From Propionimicrobium sp. PCR01-08-3 (GTDB taxonomy: Bacteria > Actinomycetota > Actinomycetes > Propionibacteriales > Propionibacteriaceae): a stretch of DNA of 64,000 nt. The DNA lies in contig NZ_CP127390.1 of assembly GCF_030286045.1 (NCBI RefSeq), positions 1,426,001 through 1,490,000 on the forward strand. Direction: 5' to 3'. Shown one piece after another: positions 1 to 8,902 of the stretch. The notes below the pieces were generated by a model. The model made no database searches. It was not told the DNA's origin and saw only the letters and a list, made by a program, of their open reading frames with translations. A program made the translations under genes and the position numbers. How positions within the stretch are numbered: the stretch's first letter is position 1; every line of letters begins with the position of its first letter.

Positions 1-2
1 TC

Positions 3-1181
3 ACTGAGAAGCCGGGAGCCACTGGGAACATCTTGGCCCTGTCTGCTGGCCCTCAGCAGTTCGTGCTCCGCCCACAAATCGCGACGCTGGGCTCGAAGCC
101 CGATTTCGAGTTGACCGGCTCGGGCATCACCCCCGTCGACATCTTCACCGACGGTCTCGCTTTCCACGCGTCGCCCCACATCAATCGGGTGGCAGACGAT
201 GCGCACAAGCGAGCAGTGCTCAGACTCGATGGCAAGCATGTGCTCGCCGTGACCATGGCCGACTGCAACGCCGAGGCCGATCACCTGGCCTCCGGTCAGT
301 TCCCGGCTGCACCCTCCTGGCTGGACGAGCGGCTCACCGGCAGGCTCCGCCAGCAGTACGGATTCAGTCCGGCCGCCCTGACCGCGCTGACGACCGGGCC
401 GTTCGGCTATCTCAGCTATCTGATCTCCGGTGAATCGGCGGCCGGCCTCAGGCGATTCTCCGACGCCGTGCCAGGCTACTTCATGATGGGGGTCGACGGT
501 TCTGCCTCACCCGAGGTCTACTTACCGGAAGACCAAACCTTGACAGAGGCTGCCGCTCGGTTTATCGCCGGCTACCCGATCGTCCCGGCGGGAGCCTCGC
601 GGGTGTTCTGGTGGCGACACAACGAACTCGGCATGTTGGTGGATGCGCGCAAGGGATTCCCTCACCTGAATGCCTGCCTTATCCTGGATGACAGGCCTCA
701 GGCAGTGTCGTCCGAGACCTTCGCCGACTCGTGGCGCGAATGGCTGCAGATCTCCAATGCGCTGATTGCCCGTTCGCCCCACCTTGAGATCGAGATCGTA
801 TCCGTCTCCTTGGTGCAGCAAGGGTTGACTGCTGCCGCGGTGCCCGAGGCCGCTCATGATGCGGTCAAGGCTGTCTTGGCGACACCGCGCGTCGATATCA
901 TTGCCGCACCCGGGCTTTCCGCCGAGTGGCAGGGCGTTGTGCAGGCGATTGATGACCACCGGCTCGCGACCATCGTCCGCGATCTTGCGGATGCGGGAAT
1001 GCCGGTGCCTGATGCGGGCGAGGAGATTGCCGGTATTCCGACAGATTTGTCGTGGCCGGATGCCAAGGTTGTCGTAGTGGCTCAGCCCGAAGCCGACGAC
1101 CAGGAGTTGCTGGAAGCCGAAGGTTGGTCGCTTGCTCCGGCTGACCTCGAGCAGATTGTCGCAGCGGTGAAAGGACAGTAA
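3..1181 (+). CDS. C-terminal part of a large helicase with a nuclease-like end domain (5' end outside window)
   Basis: The reading frame is open from the first bases of the window, so this is the 3' end of a longer gene; a TTG at 33 is in frame but is probably internal. The block around residues 25-75 (PDFELTG, PVDIFTDG, FHASPHINR, DDAHKRAVLR, then GKHVLAVTMAD) resembles the Vsr/DUF559-like nuclease domain found at the C-terminus of many actinobacterial DEAD/DEAH helicases of the DUF1998 kind. The acidic residues in PDF and in DIFTDG are candidate catalytic positions. The helicase motor itself is not visible here, so the helicase assignment rests on recognition of the tail. The stop overlaps the next start by one base (TAATG), which indicates translational coupling to the UvrD-like gene. 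Likely role: DNA processing in a defence module (inference). Confidence 0.55.
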   Translation, partial: TEKPGATGNILALSAGPQQFVLRPQIATLGSKPDFELTGSGITPVDIFTDGLAFHASPHINRVADDAHKRAVLRLDGKHVLAVTMADCNAEADHLASGQFPAAPSWLDERLTGRLRQQYGFSPAALTALTTGPFGYLSYLISGESAAGLRRFSDAVPGYFMMGVDGSASPEVYLPEDQTLTEAAARFIAGYPIVPAGASRVFWWRHNELGMLVDARKGFPHLNACLILDDRPQAVSSETFADSWREWLQISNALIARSPHLEIEIVSVSLVQQGLTAAAVPEAAHDAVKAVLATPRVDIIAAPGLSAEWQGVVQAIDDHRLATIVRDLADAGMPVPDAGEEIAGIPTDLSWPDAKVVVVAQPEADDQELLEAEGWSLAPADLEQIVAAVKGQ

Positions 1182-3622
1182 TGGCCAAGTCCATGCTGAT
1201 GATGTCGAAACAGGCCAACGATATCGATGGCTCGGTGAAACAGAAGGCTTATACCTTCTTGGACAAGCTGACCACCGATGACACCTCTCCGGGACTGCAC
1301 ATTGAGCCCATCGCACACACTGCTGACAAGCGAGTTCGTACCGGTCGGGTGGACGACAAATATCGCGCGGTGCTATTCAAACTCGACGCCGAGACCCCGG
1401 TTTATGTGCTCTACGGTATCTGGATGCACGACGAGGCCATTGCGAAGGCGAAAACAGCCAAGATCAGCCTCAATCCGGTCAACGGTGTCGTAGAGATCAT
1501 CAAGGCCGAGGCGCTGATAGAACCGGAGCCCGGGTACAGCGCGCCAATCAAGGGTTATTCCGCCGCCGCTGAGTCACCGACAGCCTCACCGATTTCGCCG
1601 AAAGAATCTCCTGAGGAGATTCCGGAGGTCGCCGATGCTTCGGTTGAGGCGATCGCATCGGAGGCCGAGGGTATCGCGGTCGATGACTCGCCGATTGGCG
1701 CACCGCTCCCGCAACCTGCCGCACCACTGTTGACCGTTTCGGCCGCGGAGCTGGTCTCGCTGGGCATCGACCCCGAGCTGGCAGCCCACGCCGTGACGAT
1801 CACCGATGATGCTGAGTTCACCAGCGCTTTGGAAGGTGCGCCGACGTGGCAGAGTGAGGCATTGCTTGCGCTGGCCACCGGCAGCTCCATTGACCAGGTC
1901 ACCGACGAGTTGGAGCTATCCACAGCGCCGCGCGAGGTTGCCGCCGACGACGATCAGGCGTTGATCGATGCCTTCGACGAGCCGGCGAGCATGATGGAAT
2001 TCGCTCGAATCGAGGGCAGCGACGAGTTGCGGCGGGTGATCGAGGAAGGCGACTTCGGTGCTTGGCGGGTCTTCCTGCATCCGGTGCAGCGGGCCTGGGT
2101 GTCTCGCAACTGGAACGGGGCGTTCCGGCTGGCGGGCGGCGCCGGCACTGGTAAGACGGTGGTCGCTGTGCACCGCGCCCGGCGGCTGAGCCGGGAGGAT
2201 CTCGGCCGCCGAATCGTTCTCACCACGTTCACCCGGAATCTCGCCGATGAACTCCAATCAAGTCTCGGCAGGCTGGATCCAGATCTGCCTACCACCAGCG
2301 ATCTGGGTGCCTCCGGGATCTATGTCAGCGGCATCGACGCCCTAGCGTCCACAATAGTGCGAGCTGCAGGAAAGGGAATCTCCGACGCAGCCGAGCAGGT
2401 GCTCGGTGCTGCACGCAGCGACCTCAGTGAACGCATGAGCAACGGGCTATGGAGCAGAGTCGTTCGTGAGACGGTCGACCTGCCGTCGCAGGCTGCGAGC
2501 GCTCGCTTCCTGGAGAGCGAGTACCAAATGGTGGTGCTGCCGAATCTGATCACCACCGAAGCCGAGTACCTGAAGGTACGTCGACCCGGACGAGGAGTGC
2601 GGCTGAACAAGACGGCCCGGCAGGCAGTATGGCGGGCCATCCAGCGATACCGCGACGAAGAATCTGTGGCGGGTTGCACGGACTTCGCTGAGCGCGCAGC
2701 AATCGCCGCCTGCTACTTGGATCAGGTCGCCGATGCCCACCCGGGAACCGGTGCCGAGGTGATGACGAACCAGCCGAGGCGGTCGGGTGAGAGCGCTCTC
2801 CCGACCAACGAGGTGGGTAGGGTCGCCGATCACGTGCTGGTGGATGAAGGTCAGGATCTACAGCCCGCGCACTGGATGCTGATCCGTGCACTGGTCGCTG
2901 AAGCCCCCAATGACATCCTCATCGCTGAGGATGCTCATCAGCGAATCTACGGCCAGCGGCTCGTGCTGTCGCATTTCGGTATCAAGACTCAGGGACGGTC
3001 GCGCAAGCTGACGCTCAACTATCGGACGACGGCCGAGAATCTGAAATGGGCGACTGCGATCCTGTCAGGGGCGAAGTATCAAAACCTTGACGGCGAGGAC
3101 GATGCCGTGGACGGTTATCGGTCGGCGAGGCGCGGGCCGAAGCCCACTGTCCGGGCATGTGCCGGATTGGTTGAGGAACTGGACGTCGCCGCGGACACGT
3201 TGCGCGCATGGACTGCCGAGGACCAGGCCGGTTCCGGCGCGCTTGCCGTGCTGGTGCGCGACCGCTATCAACGCGATCGAGTGGTAGCGGGGCTGAGCGA
3301 GCGCGGAGTCACCGCGCGGGCGGTCGACAGGGGAACGGTCACCGGATCCGGCCCGGTGGTGATGACCATGCACCGCGCCAAAGGTATGGAGTTCACCAAG
3401 GTCATTTTGTTCGACGTCTCAGCCACGTCCATCCCGGCCGGCTTGCGCAATTTCGACTACAGCCCCGAAGACAAGGCCGACGCCGAGCTTCGCGAGCGGG
3501 CCCTGCTCTATGTGGCGGCCTCCCGGGCCGTGATGAGTTGGTCGTCCTCTGGTCGCAGGTTCATGGTCCCAGCTCACTGCTATCCAATTGTTAGTCCTCA
3601 GTCCATACGAGTACACACATGA
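1181..3622 (+). CDS. UvrD/Rep-type helicase with RelE-like N-terminal domain; 3' end appears frameshifted
   Basis: This is a superfamily 1 DNA helicase. Residues about 1-105 resemble a RelE/ParE toxin fold (HTADKRVRTGRVDDKYRAV followed by VYVLYGIWMHDEA). An acidic/Ala-rich linker follows to about residue 260. The helicase core has Walker A GGAGTGKT near residue 320, the DEGQD Walker B near 557, the motif IV-like LNYRTT near 612, and the C-terminal MTMHRAKGMEF and LLYVAASRA motifs. After SRA the frame runs on with unrelated residues to a stop at 3620-3622. Adding one C at about 3528-3530 restores the expected continuation ARDELVVLWS and ends the protein at 3592-3594. Either the gene has lost one base or the assembly has. 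It is coupled to the upstream helicase gene. A ParE-like fold on a UvrD helicase is seen in putative defence operons; the exact system is not identified. Confidence 0.75.
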   Translation: MAKSMLMMSKQANDIDGSVKQKAYTFLDKLTTDDTSPGLHIEPIAHTADKRVRTGRVDDKYRAVLFKLDAETPVYVLYGIWMHDEAIAKAKTAKISLNPVNGVVEIIKAEALIEPEPGYSAPIKGYSAAAESPTASPISPKESPEEIPEVADASVEAIASEAEGIAVDDSPIGAPLPQPAAPLLTVSAAELVSLGIDPELAAHAVTITDDAEFTSALEGAPTWQSEALLALATGSSIDQVTDELELSTAPREVAADDDQALIDAFDEPASMMEFARIEGSDELRRVIEEGDFGAWRVFLHPVQRAWVSRNWNGAFRLAGGAGTGKTVVAVHRARRLSREDLGRRIVLTTFTRNLADELQSSLGRLDPDLPTTSDLGASGIYVSGIDALASTIVRAAGKGISDAAEQVLGAARSDLSERMSNGLWSRVVRETVDLPSQAASARFLESEYQMVVLPNLITTEAEYLKVRRPGRGVRLNKTARQAVWRAIQRYRDEESVAGCTDFAERAAIAACYLDQVADAHPGTGAEVMTNQPRRSGESALPTNEVGRVADHVLVDEGQDLQPAHWMLIRALVAEAPNDILIAEDAHQRIYGQRLVLSHFGIKTQGRSRKLTLNYRTTAENLKWATAILSGAKYQNLDGEDDAVDGYRSARRGPKPTVRACAGLVEELDVAADTLRAWTAEDQAGSGALAVLVRDRYQRDRVVAGLSERGVTARAVDRGTVTGSGPVVMTMHRAKGMEFTKVILFDVSATSIPAGLRNFDYSPEDKADAELRERALLYVAASRAVMSWSSSGRRFMVPAHCYPIVSPQSIRVHT

Positions 3623-3729
3623 CCCAGCTGTTTCTACTAAGAGCCACTAAGTCCTGTGCGATCTCCGTTAGAACTCTACTACTTGGCCCCCATTAGGATC
3701 AGATATCTCTGGAAAAGAAGGCGACTTTT

Positions 3730-5034
3730 ATGCAGAAGGCAACCGTTGTTGATGTAATTGAGACTTTTTTCGGAGAGCTTCCACCAACAGGAGCGGTTAG
3801 TTCTATGACCGACGCAGAATTTGAGTTATTTGGAAGACTGGTAAACGAGTCTGGGACCGCGCACATAAATGAGGACTCACACGCGGCGCAAGAATTAGTT
3901 TACCCTGGTGGCTTCTTAGGTCCATACTGGAACGCAGATTTTGTCCAACCCGCGATAGCGGGCATGCTTCTGTATCAACCTAGAGTACTTCTTCATGACC
4001 AGATCTGTGACTTCTTTGACGATGGTTCCCAGGCGTGGATTCCTAGTGTCCATCAGATCAGATATTACGCCTCTAATGGTGAGTACCGCGATATTGCGCC
4101 GAGCCTGGAAAGCTGGATAAAACAGGACTTGTATTCTACCTATTTTGATCAGGGGAACATTCAAGGAGCGAAGCTCGCTGTAGACCATATGGTTCAAAGA
4201 ATTTGTGAGTTTGCTCCTTTAATACGTGACGGAACTATCGTTTTGCGTCCACAACGACCAATAATGCGTAATCAAATCAACTCGGTCATGGCTTCGGCTC
4301 GGACGGACGCAAAATCCGAATCTATGCTGGAAGCCGCAAAGACGGCCACCGGGCTTACGCAATGGGACATGATTCAAGGAGGAAAGATCTCGCTATCCGG
4401 CGGAAGTGTACGCACTAGCGATATCCGGTGGCAATGGGAAACAGAGTTCATGTACCTCGCCAAGAGCCTTGCGATCGCACATTCTTATGGGGCGATATAT
4501 ACCCCGACTCACGACCCTGACTGGAAGCTGCTTCAAGCCAAGATCAGTTCAGAGCCCAAACGCTATCGGTCTTTCATTCATTCTGATAAACGTGTCGAAA
4601 CTCTTACTGAGGTCGCTAATGTCAGCCTCCCCTCCGGTGTTTTTCCTGCCAGAACCGTGGCAAAGCTCCGGGCCAATGAAGCGGCGTTTGAAGACTGGCG
4701 GAGCGTTATCCGGGATATCGTAAGAGAAGCAGATGCAGTCGCGAATGAAGATGTTCCGCTGCTCGTGCAGGACCGCTTGGCCCCCCTCAATAGAAAGATC
4801 GTTCAACCGATCAGCGCGGCGGTAGCAGTGAATTCTGCAATTAGGGAGATTCCGATCGAGGCAGGAATATATTTTCTGACTTCTTATGCCGGAGGTTCAC
4901 CGATCGCATCCCTTGTTTCCGCTGGAGCTTATGGTGTGTCGGCTTGGGCCAGGGACATGTATTCGCGAAGGAAGAACAGTTCGTCCGCCTCGTGGGTGTT
5001 CACGCGGCTGCGGGACACGACCGCCTCCCGGTAG
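3730..5034 (+). CDS. Hypothetical protein in an AT-richer segment, probable C-terminal membrane hairpin
   Basis: I do not recognise this 434-residue protein. The base composition is clearly lower in GC than the flanking genes, and codons such as AGA, ATA and TTA are common, which suggests recent acquisition. The start at 3730 has an AAGAAGG ribosome site about ten bases upstream. Most of the protein looks soluble and mixed alpha. A hydrophobic stretch near residues 377-405 (AGIYFLTSYAGG then SLVSAGAYGV) followed by a basic RRK could be a membrane hairpin or a membrane-inserting effector segment. The final codons return to GC-rich sequence (TRLRDTTASR), so the natural end may have been replaced at a junction with host DNA. 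It lies directly after the two helicase genes in the same direction, so it may be a third component of that module or simply island cargo. Confidence 0.55.
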   Translation: MQKATVVDVIETFFGELPPTGAVSSMTDAEFELFGRLVNESGTAHINEDSHAAQELVYPGGFLGPYWNADFVQPAIAGMLLYQPRVLLHDQICDFFDDGSQAWIPSVHQIRYYASNGEYRDIAPSLESWIKQDLYSTYFDQGNIQGAKLAVDHMVQRICEFAPLIRDGTIVLRPQRPIMRNQINSVMASARTDAKSESMLEAAKTATGLTQWDMIQGGKISLSGGSVRTSDIRWQWETEFMYLAKSLAIAHSYGAIYTPTHDPDWKLLQAKISSEPKRYRSFIHSDKRVETLTEVANVSLPSGVFPARTVAKLRANEAAFEDWRSVIRDIVREADAVANEDVPLLVQDRLAPLNRKIVQPISAAVAVNSAIREIPIEAGIYFLTSYAGGSPIASLVSAGAYGVSAWARDMYSRRKNSSSASWVFTRLRDTTASR

Positions 5035-5144
5035 ACGAGCCAGAGGCTCTTCGCCGCATTGGGGTTCTGCCAGACCTGCATCAGTGTTTCGGGGCTCGCG
5101 CACGAAGGCGTAGCGACTTTCGTCGCCGCGAGCCGTTACACCGT

Positions 5145-5150
5145 TAGGCT
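5145..5150 (+). promoter_or_regulatory. -10 element of a leaderless promoter for the first DUF2207 gene
   Basis: TAGGCT fits the actinobacterial TAnnnT consensus and ends seven bases before the ATG at 5158. That places transcription start at the A of the ATG. No Shine-Dalgarno sequence is present in front of this ATG, so leaderless translation is the simplest reading. Confidence 0.55.
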
Positions 5151-5157
5151 CGTCGAC

Positions 5158-6990
5158 ATGGACGAGACACAGGTAGTGAAGAGAAGACCGGCGTTCACGG
5201 CCATCGTTGCGGCATTTCTCATCGTGCTGGCGTCGCTCAGCACTTTTGGCTCACCGGCGAGCGCCCACGCCGACGTGAACGATTTCGACATTGCGAGCTT
5301 CCACGCCGACTACGAACTCGGGCGAGACGCCGACGGACGATCGACGCTGCACACCACCGAGCACATCGTGGCCGTCTTTCCCGACTTCGATCAGAACCGC
5401 GGCATGATTCGCGACCTGACCCGGGTCCACGACGGCCACGACACCGATATCGACGTGGTCGGAGTCACCGATGAGAACGGCGCGCCGCGAGATTTCGAGA
5501 CCGAGAAATACGGCGACTTCTTGTCGGTAACCATGGCCGTTCCCGAGGGCGAATTCGTGCACGGTGAGCAGCACTATGTCATCGAATACACCCAGCACGA
5601 CGTCACCCGTTTCTTCGAGGACACCGGCGCCGACGAGTTCTATTGGGACGTCAATGGCACCGAATGGGCACAGCCCTTCGGCACCATCAGCGCAACCGTG
5701 ACGATGGACGATGAGTTGGCCTCCCAACTGGATGGCAACGCCAGCTGCTACCGCGGCCTGTTCGGCTCCACTCAACAGTGCGGCATCGTCCGAGAAGGCA
5801 ACTCGTTCAGCATCGACGAGCAGGATTTCGGGCCCGGCGAGAACGTGACCCTTGCTCTCGGTTTCGCGCCCGGCACGTTCACCGAAGCACCCCAGCCGAT
5901 CTGGAAGCAGATCCCGGTCTTCGGCTACGCCGGTATCGCAGGCCTGGTGGCGTCCCTGGGCGGCTTCTTCGTCGCCTTCGTTCGTGGCCGTAGGGCGAAC
6001 GTGGGGCACAACGTGCTCCCTCGATACGATCCGCCGGAGATGCTCAGTATCGCGGTGGCCGCCGAGTTGCTGCGGGCCGGCAAACGGACGATGACCGCGA
6101 CCCTGCTCGATTTCGCGGTGCGGCGCAAGGTCGACCTGCGCTACGACGAACGGAACAAGATCTATGGCGTCCGCTCCATCACGTTCCAGGGATTGCTACC
6201 GATGGAGCGAACAACCTATAACCGGTTGTTCGGCAGCTTCAGCGGCAATTCGGACGCCAAGCCCGGCGAGACGACCTGGTTCACCTCGACCAGCACCACC
6301 CTCGGTGACACCGCCGCGGCCACGATCAAACGCGCGAAAGTGGAAGTCAAGAAGGCCGGCCTGCTCAGATCGGCGAACGGCGCACTGATCACGCTCATCG
6401 TCCTGGTGCTGATCGCCGGCACCGGGCTACTCGTCGCCCAGATCGCTCTCAGCTGGGGCCAGCGGCCCATGGTCGCCGCGATCATCGTCGGCAGCCTGGC
6501 GCTCGTCGTGATCGTTCCCGTCATCATCTACCTACTCGCCAGGCCCTATCGCGCCACGAAGGAAGGCGGACGGCTGATCGACCACCTGACCGGCCTGCGC
6601 GCCTACATGCAGCTCAACGATGCCGATCGCATCCGCATGATGCAGGCTCCGAGCGGCCCCGTATTGGACGACGAGGGCATCGTCGACGTCTACGAACGGC
6701 TGCTTCCCTACGCGGTCCTCTTCGGTATCGAGGACGAGTGGCAGCGCGTGCTCGAACCGTATTACCGCGAATCCCGGCCCACCTGGTACGAGGGCCATTA
6801 CAACGCCTCCGACGTCTTCTGGATTCAGCACCTGGCCACCAACGTCAACTCGGCGAAGGTGACACCGCCGAGCCCGTCGGTGTCGTCGGGCTCGGGTTCT
6901 GGCGGTTCGTTCTCGTCGTTCAGCGGCGGCTCGTTCGGCGGGGGCTTCTCCGGAGGCGGAGGAGGGGGAGGCGGCGGCCGAGGCATCTGA
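5158..6990 (+). CDS. DUF2207 family membrane protein (first of tandem pair)
   Basis: A predicted 610-residue surface/membrane protein of the DUF2207 family, of unknown biochemical role. The N-terminus has a signal peptide (FTAIVAAFLIVLAS to SPASAHA). The extracytoplasmic DUF2207 domain follows, with the conserved HTTEHIVAVFP and YWDVNGTEW blocks. A membrane segment lies near residue 265. Two more (LITLIVLVLIAG and VVIVPVIIYLLA) lie near 420-460, followed by a cytoplasmic part ending in a Ser/Gly tail with a run of about ten glycines, a hallmark of the family. I chose ATG 5158 over the upstream in-frame start at 5059 because the signal peptide starts there and the -10 box fits a leaderless start. 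The next gene is a close paralogue in the same direction. Confidence 0.85.
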   Translation: MDETQVVKRRPAFTAIVAAFLIVLASLSTFGSPASAHADVNDFDIASFHADYELGRDADGRSTLHTTEHIVAVFPDFDQNRGMIRDLTRVHDGHDTDIDVVGVTDENGAPRDFETEKYGDFLSVTMAVPEGEFVHGEQHYVIEYTQHDVTRFFEDTGADEFYWDVNGTEWAQPFGTISATVTMDDELASQLDGNASCYRGLFGSTQQCGIVREGNSFSIDEQDFGPGENVTLALGFAPGTFTEAPQPIWKQIPVFGYAGIAGLVASLGGFFVAFVRGRRANVGHNVLPRYDPPEMLSIAVAAELLRAGKRTMTATLLDFAVRRKVDLRYDERNKIYGVRSITFQGLLPMERTTYNRLFGSFSGNSDAKPGETTWFTSTSTTLGDTAAATIKRAKVEVKKAGLLRSANGALITLIVLVLIAGTGLLVAQIALSWGQRPMVAAIIVGSLALVVIVPVIIYLLARPYRATKEGGRLIDHLTGLRAYMQLNDADRIRMMQAPSGPVLDDEGIVDVYERLLPYAVLFGIEDEWQRVLEPYYRESRPTWYEGHYNASDVFWIQHLATNVNSAKVTPPSPSVSSGSGSGGSFSSFSGGSFGGGFSGGGGGGGGGRGI

Positions 6991-7053
6991 TAGCTGACGG
7001 TTCGCCGAGATCCGCCAATTTTAGGCGATGGCGCGCATCGGAGGGTCTGGGTT

Positions 7054-7059
7054 TAGCCT
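7054..7059 (+). promoter_or_regulatory. -10 element of a leaderless promoter for the second DUF2207 gene
   Basis: TAGCCT (TAnnnT) ends seven bases before the ATG at 7067, the same geometry as in front of the upstream paralogue. This suggests each copy has its own promoter rather than being co-transcribed only. Confidence 0.5.
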
Positions 7060-7066
7060 GGTTGGC

Positions 7067-8902
7067 ATGCCCCACCCACATCTGCCATCCCGATCAGTCT
7101 CGTCGCCCATCATCGCCGCGTTGCTCATCGTTTTCGCCTCCATGCTGAGCTTCGGACTGCCCGCCGCCGCGCACGCGGATACGGACGATTTCGTGATCTC
7201 GGACTTCCATGCCGACTACGTGCTGGGGCGCGACGCCGACGGACGCTCCACTTTGCACACCACCGAGCACATCGTCGCCGTCTTTCCCGACTTCGATCAG
7301 AACCGCGGCATGATTCGCGGCCTGACCAGGGTCTATGACGGCCACGGCACCCATACCGAGATCCTTTCGGTCACCGATGAATCCGGCGAGCCCCGTGACT
7401 TCGACACCGAGAAGAATGGCGACTACCTGTCGGTAACTGTGGCGGTGCCCAAGGGTGAGTTCGTGCACGGCGAGCAGCACTACGTCATCGAATACAGCCA
7501 ACGTGACGTCACCCGTTTCTTCGAGGACAACGCCGCCGACGAGTTCTACTGGGATGTCAACGGCACCGAATGGAGACAGCCATTCGGTCAGATTTCTGCG
7601 AGCGTCACTTTGGACGATGATCTTGTGGCCTCGCTGAACGGTGACGCCTCGTGCTATCGCGGTGCCATGGGGTCTACGCAGCAATGCCGTGTTATCCGTG
7701 ACGGCAATTCGTTCAGCATCGACGAGCAGGATTTCCGTCCGGGGGAGAACGTGACCCTGGCCGTCGGATTCGATCCCGGTACCTTTGCGGCAGCACCGCA
7801 GCCTCTCCAGAAAAGGATCCCGCTCTTAGGACTCATCGGATTGGCGGGGTTGCTTACCTCGGTGGGTGTGTATCTCGCGTCCACCCGCAGGGCAGCCAAA
7901 CTCAATACCACCCGGACTGTGCTGCCACGATACGATCCGCCGGAGATGCTCGGCATCGCCGTGGCCGGTGAGCTGCTGGGCGCAAGCAAACAGGCGGCGA
8001 CGGCCACCCTTCTTGATTTCGCGGTGCGCGGCAAGATCGAGCTGCGCTATGACGCCACACGTCACATCTACGGTGTGCGCTCGATCAGCTCTGAGGGTCT
8101 ATTGCCCAGCGAACAGCCGATGTTCCACAAGTTGTTCGGCCACCGCAAGGCAGGCCCAGGCAGCGACCGTATCGTGTGGTTCACGGCCAAGAGCACCAAG
8201 CTCGGCGACGCTGCCTCGGCCAACGACCAACGCGCTCTCGAGGAGGTGAAGACCGAAGGCCTGCTCGAGCGAGCGCCCATCGGGTTGATAGTTCTGACCG
8301 TTATCGGGTCCGGGGTCGGCGTGCTGCTCTCGATCATCCAGCTAGTGATGCTCCTGGACACGATCGACTCCGGGGTACTCGCCGCAGTGGGCATGCTGCT
8401 CAGCCTCGTAGTCGGCTTCCCGCTCGTCGTCCTCCTCCCCATTCTGCTCGGCATCGGACTCAATAGACCCCACCGGCCGACGCCGAAGGGCGGAAAGCTC
8501 ATCGACCACTTGGCGGGCCTGCGAGCATATATGCAACTCAGCGATGCCGATCGTATCCGCATGATGCAATCGCCCAGCGGCCCGGTGATCGACGATCACG
8601 GTGCCGTCGACGTCTACGAGCGGCTGTTGCCCTACGCCGTGCTGTTCGGTATCGAGGAGGAGTGGCAGCAGGTGCTGGCGCCGTTCTACCGCGACTCCTC
8701 GCCCACCTGGTTCTATGGGAATTTCCGGCCCGACGACGACCGCTGGATTCGCCGCCTCGACACGACCATCGCCTCGTCTCGGACCACATCTTCGAGGTCG
8801 CGGTCGCATTCGTCCGGGTCATCCTCATCGTCGCGCGGGGGTTCGTCGGGTGGCGGCTTCTCCGGAGGTGGCGGCGGTGGCGGTGGTGGCCGCGGCATCT
8901 AA
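7067..8902 (+). CDS. DUF2207 family membrane protein (second of tandem pair)
   Basis: A 611-residue paralogue of the preceding protein, with the same layout: signal peptide (IIAALLIVFASMLSFG to AAAHA), DUF2207 ectodomain, one membrane segment near residue 260 (LIGLAGLLTSVGVYLAS), a hydrophobic pair near 410-465, and a Ser-rich then Gly-rich tail. Long stretches of the ectodomain are nearly identical to the first copy (HTTEHIVAVFPDFDQNRGM), while the central cytoplasmic part has diverged. This indicates an old tandem duplication with constraint on the ectodomain. An in-frame GTG/ATG upstream (7028) is possible, but the ATG at 7067 sits at leaderless distance from a -10 box and directly precedes the signal peptide. 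Its stop codon overlaps, tail to tail, the stop of the convergent DUF6320 gene. Confidence 0.85.
   Translation: MPHPHLPSRSVSSPIIAALLIVFASMLSFGLPAAAHADTDDFVISDFHADYVLGRDADGRSTLHTTEHIVAVFPDFDQNRGMIRGLTRVYDGHGTHTEILSVTDESGEPRDFDTEKNGDYLSVTVAVPKGEFVHGEQHYVIEYSQRDVTRFFEDNAADEFYWDVNGTEWRQPFGQISASVTLDDDLVASLNGDASCYRGAMGSTQQCRVIRDGNSFSIDEQDFRPGENVTLAVGFDPGTFAAAPQPLQKRIPLLGLIGLAGLLTSVGVYLASTRRAAKLNTTRTVLPRYDPPEMLGIAVAGELLGASKQAATATLLDFAVRGKIELRYDATRHIYGVRSISSEGLLPSEQPMFHKLFGHRKAGPGSDRIVWFTAKSTKLGDAASANDQRALEEVKTEGLLERAPIGLIVLTVIGSGVGVLLSIIQLVMLLDTIDSGVLAAVGMLLSLVVGFPLVVLLPILLGIGLNRPHRPTPKGGKLIDHLAGLRAYMQLSDADRIRMMQSPSGPVIDDHGAVDVYERLLPYAVLFGIEEEWQQVLAPFYRDSSPTWFYGNFRPDDDRWIRRLDTTIASSRTTSSRSRSHSSGSSSSSRGGSSGGGFSGGGGGGGGGRGI

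Noticed and set aside
6880-6990. GGC/GGA-rich repeats at the ends of both DUF2207 genes considered as microsatellites or phase-variable tracts.
   Set aside because: They encode the glycine tail typical of the family, with mixed codons and no uniform unit.
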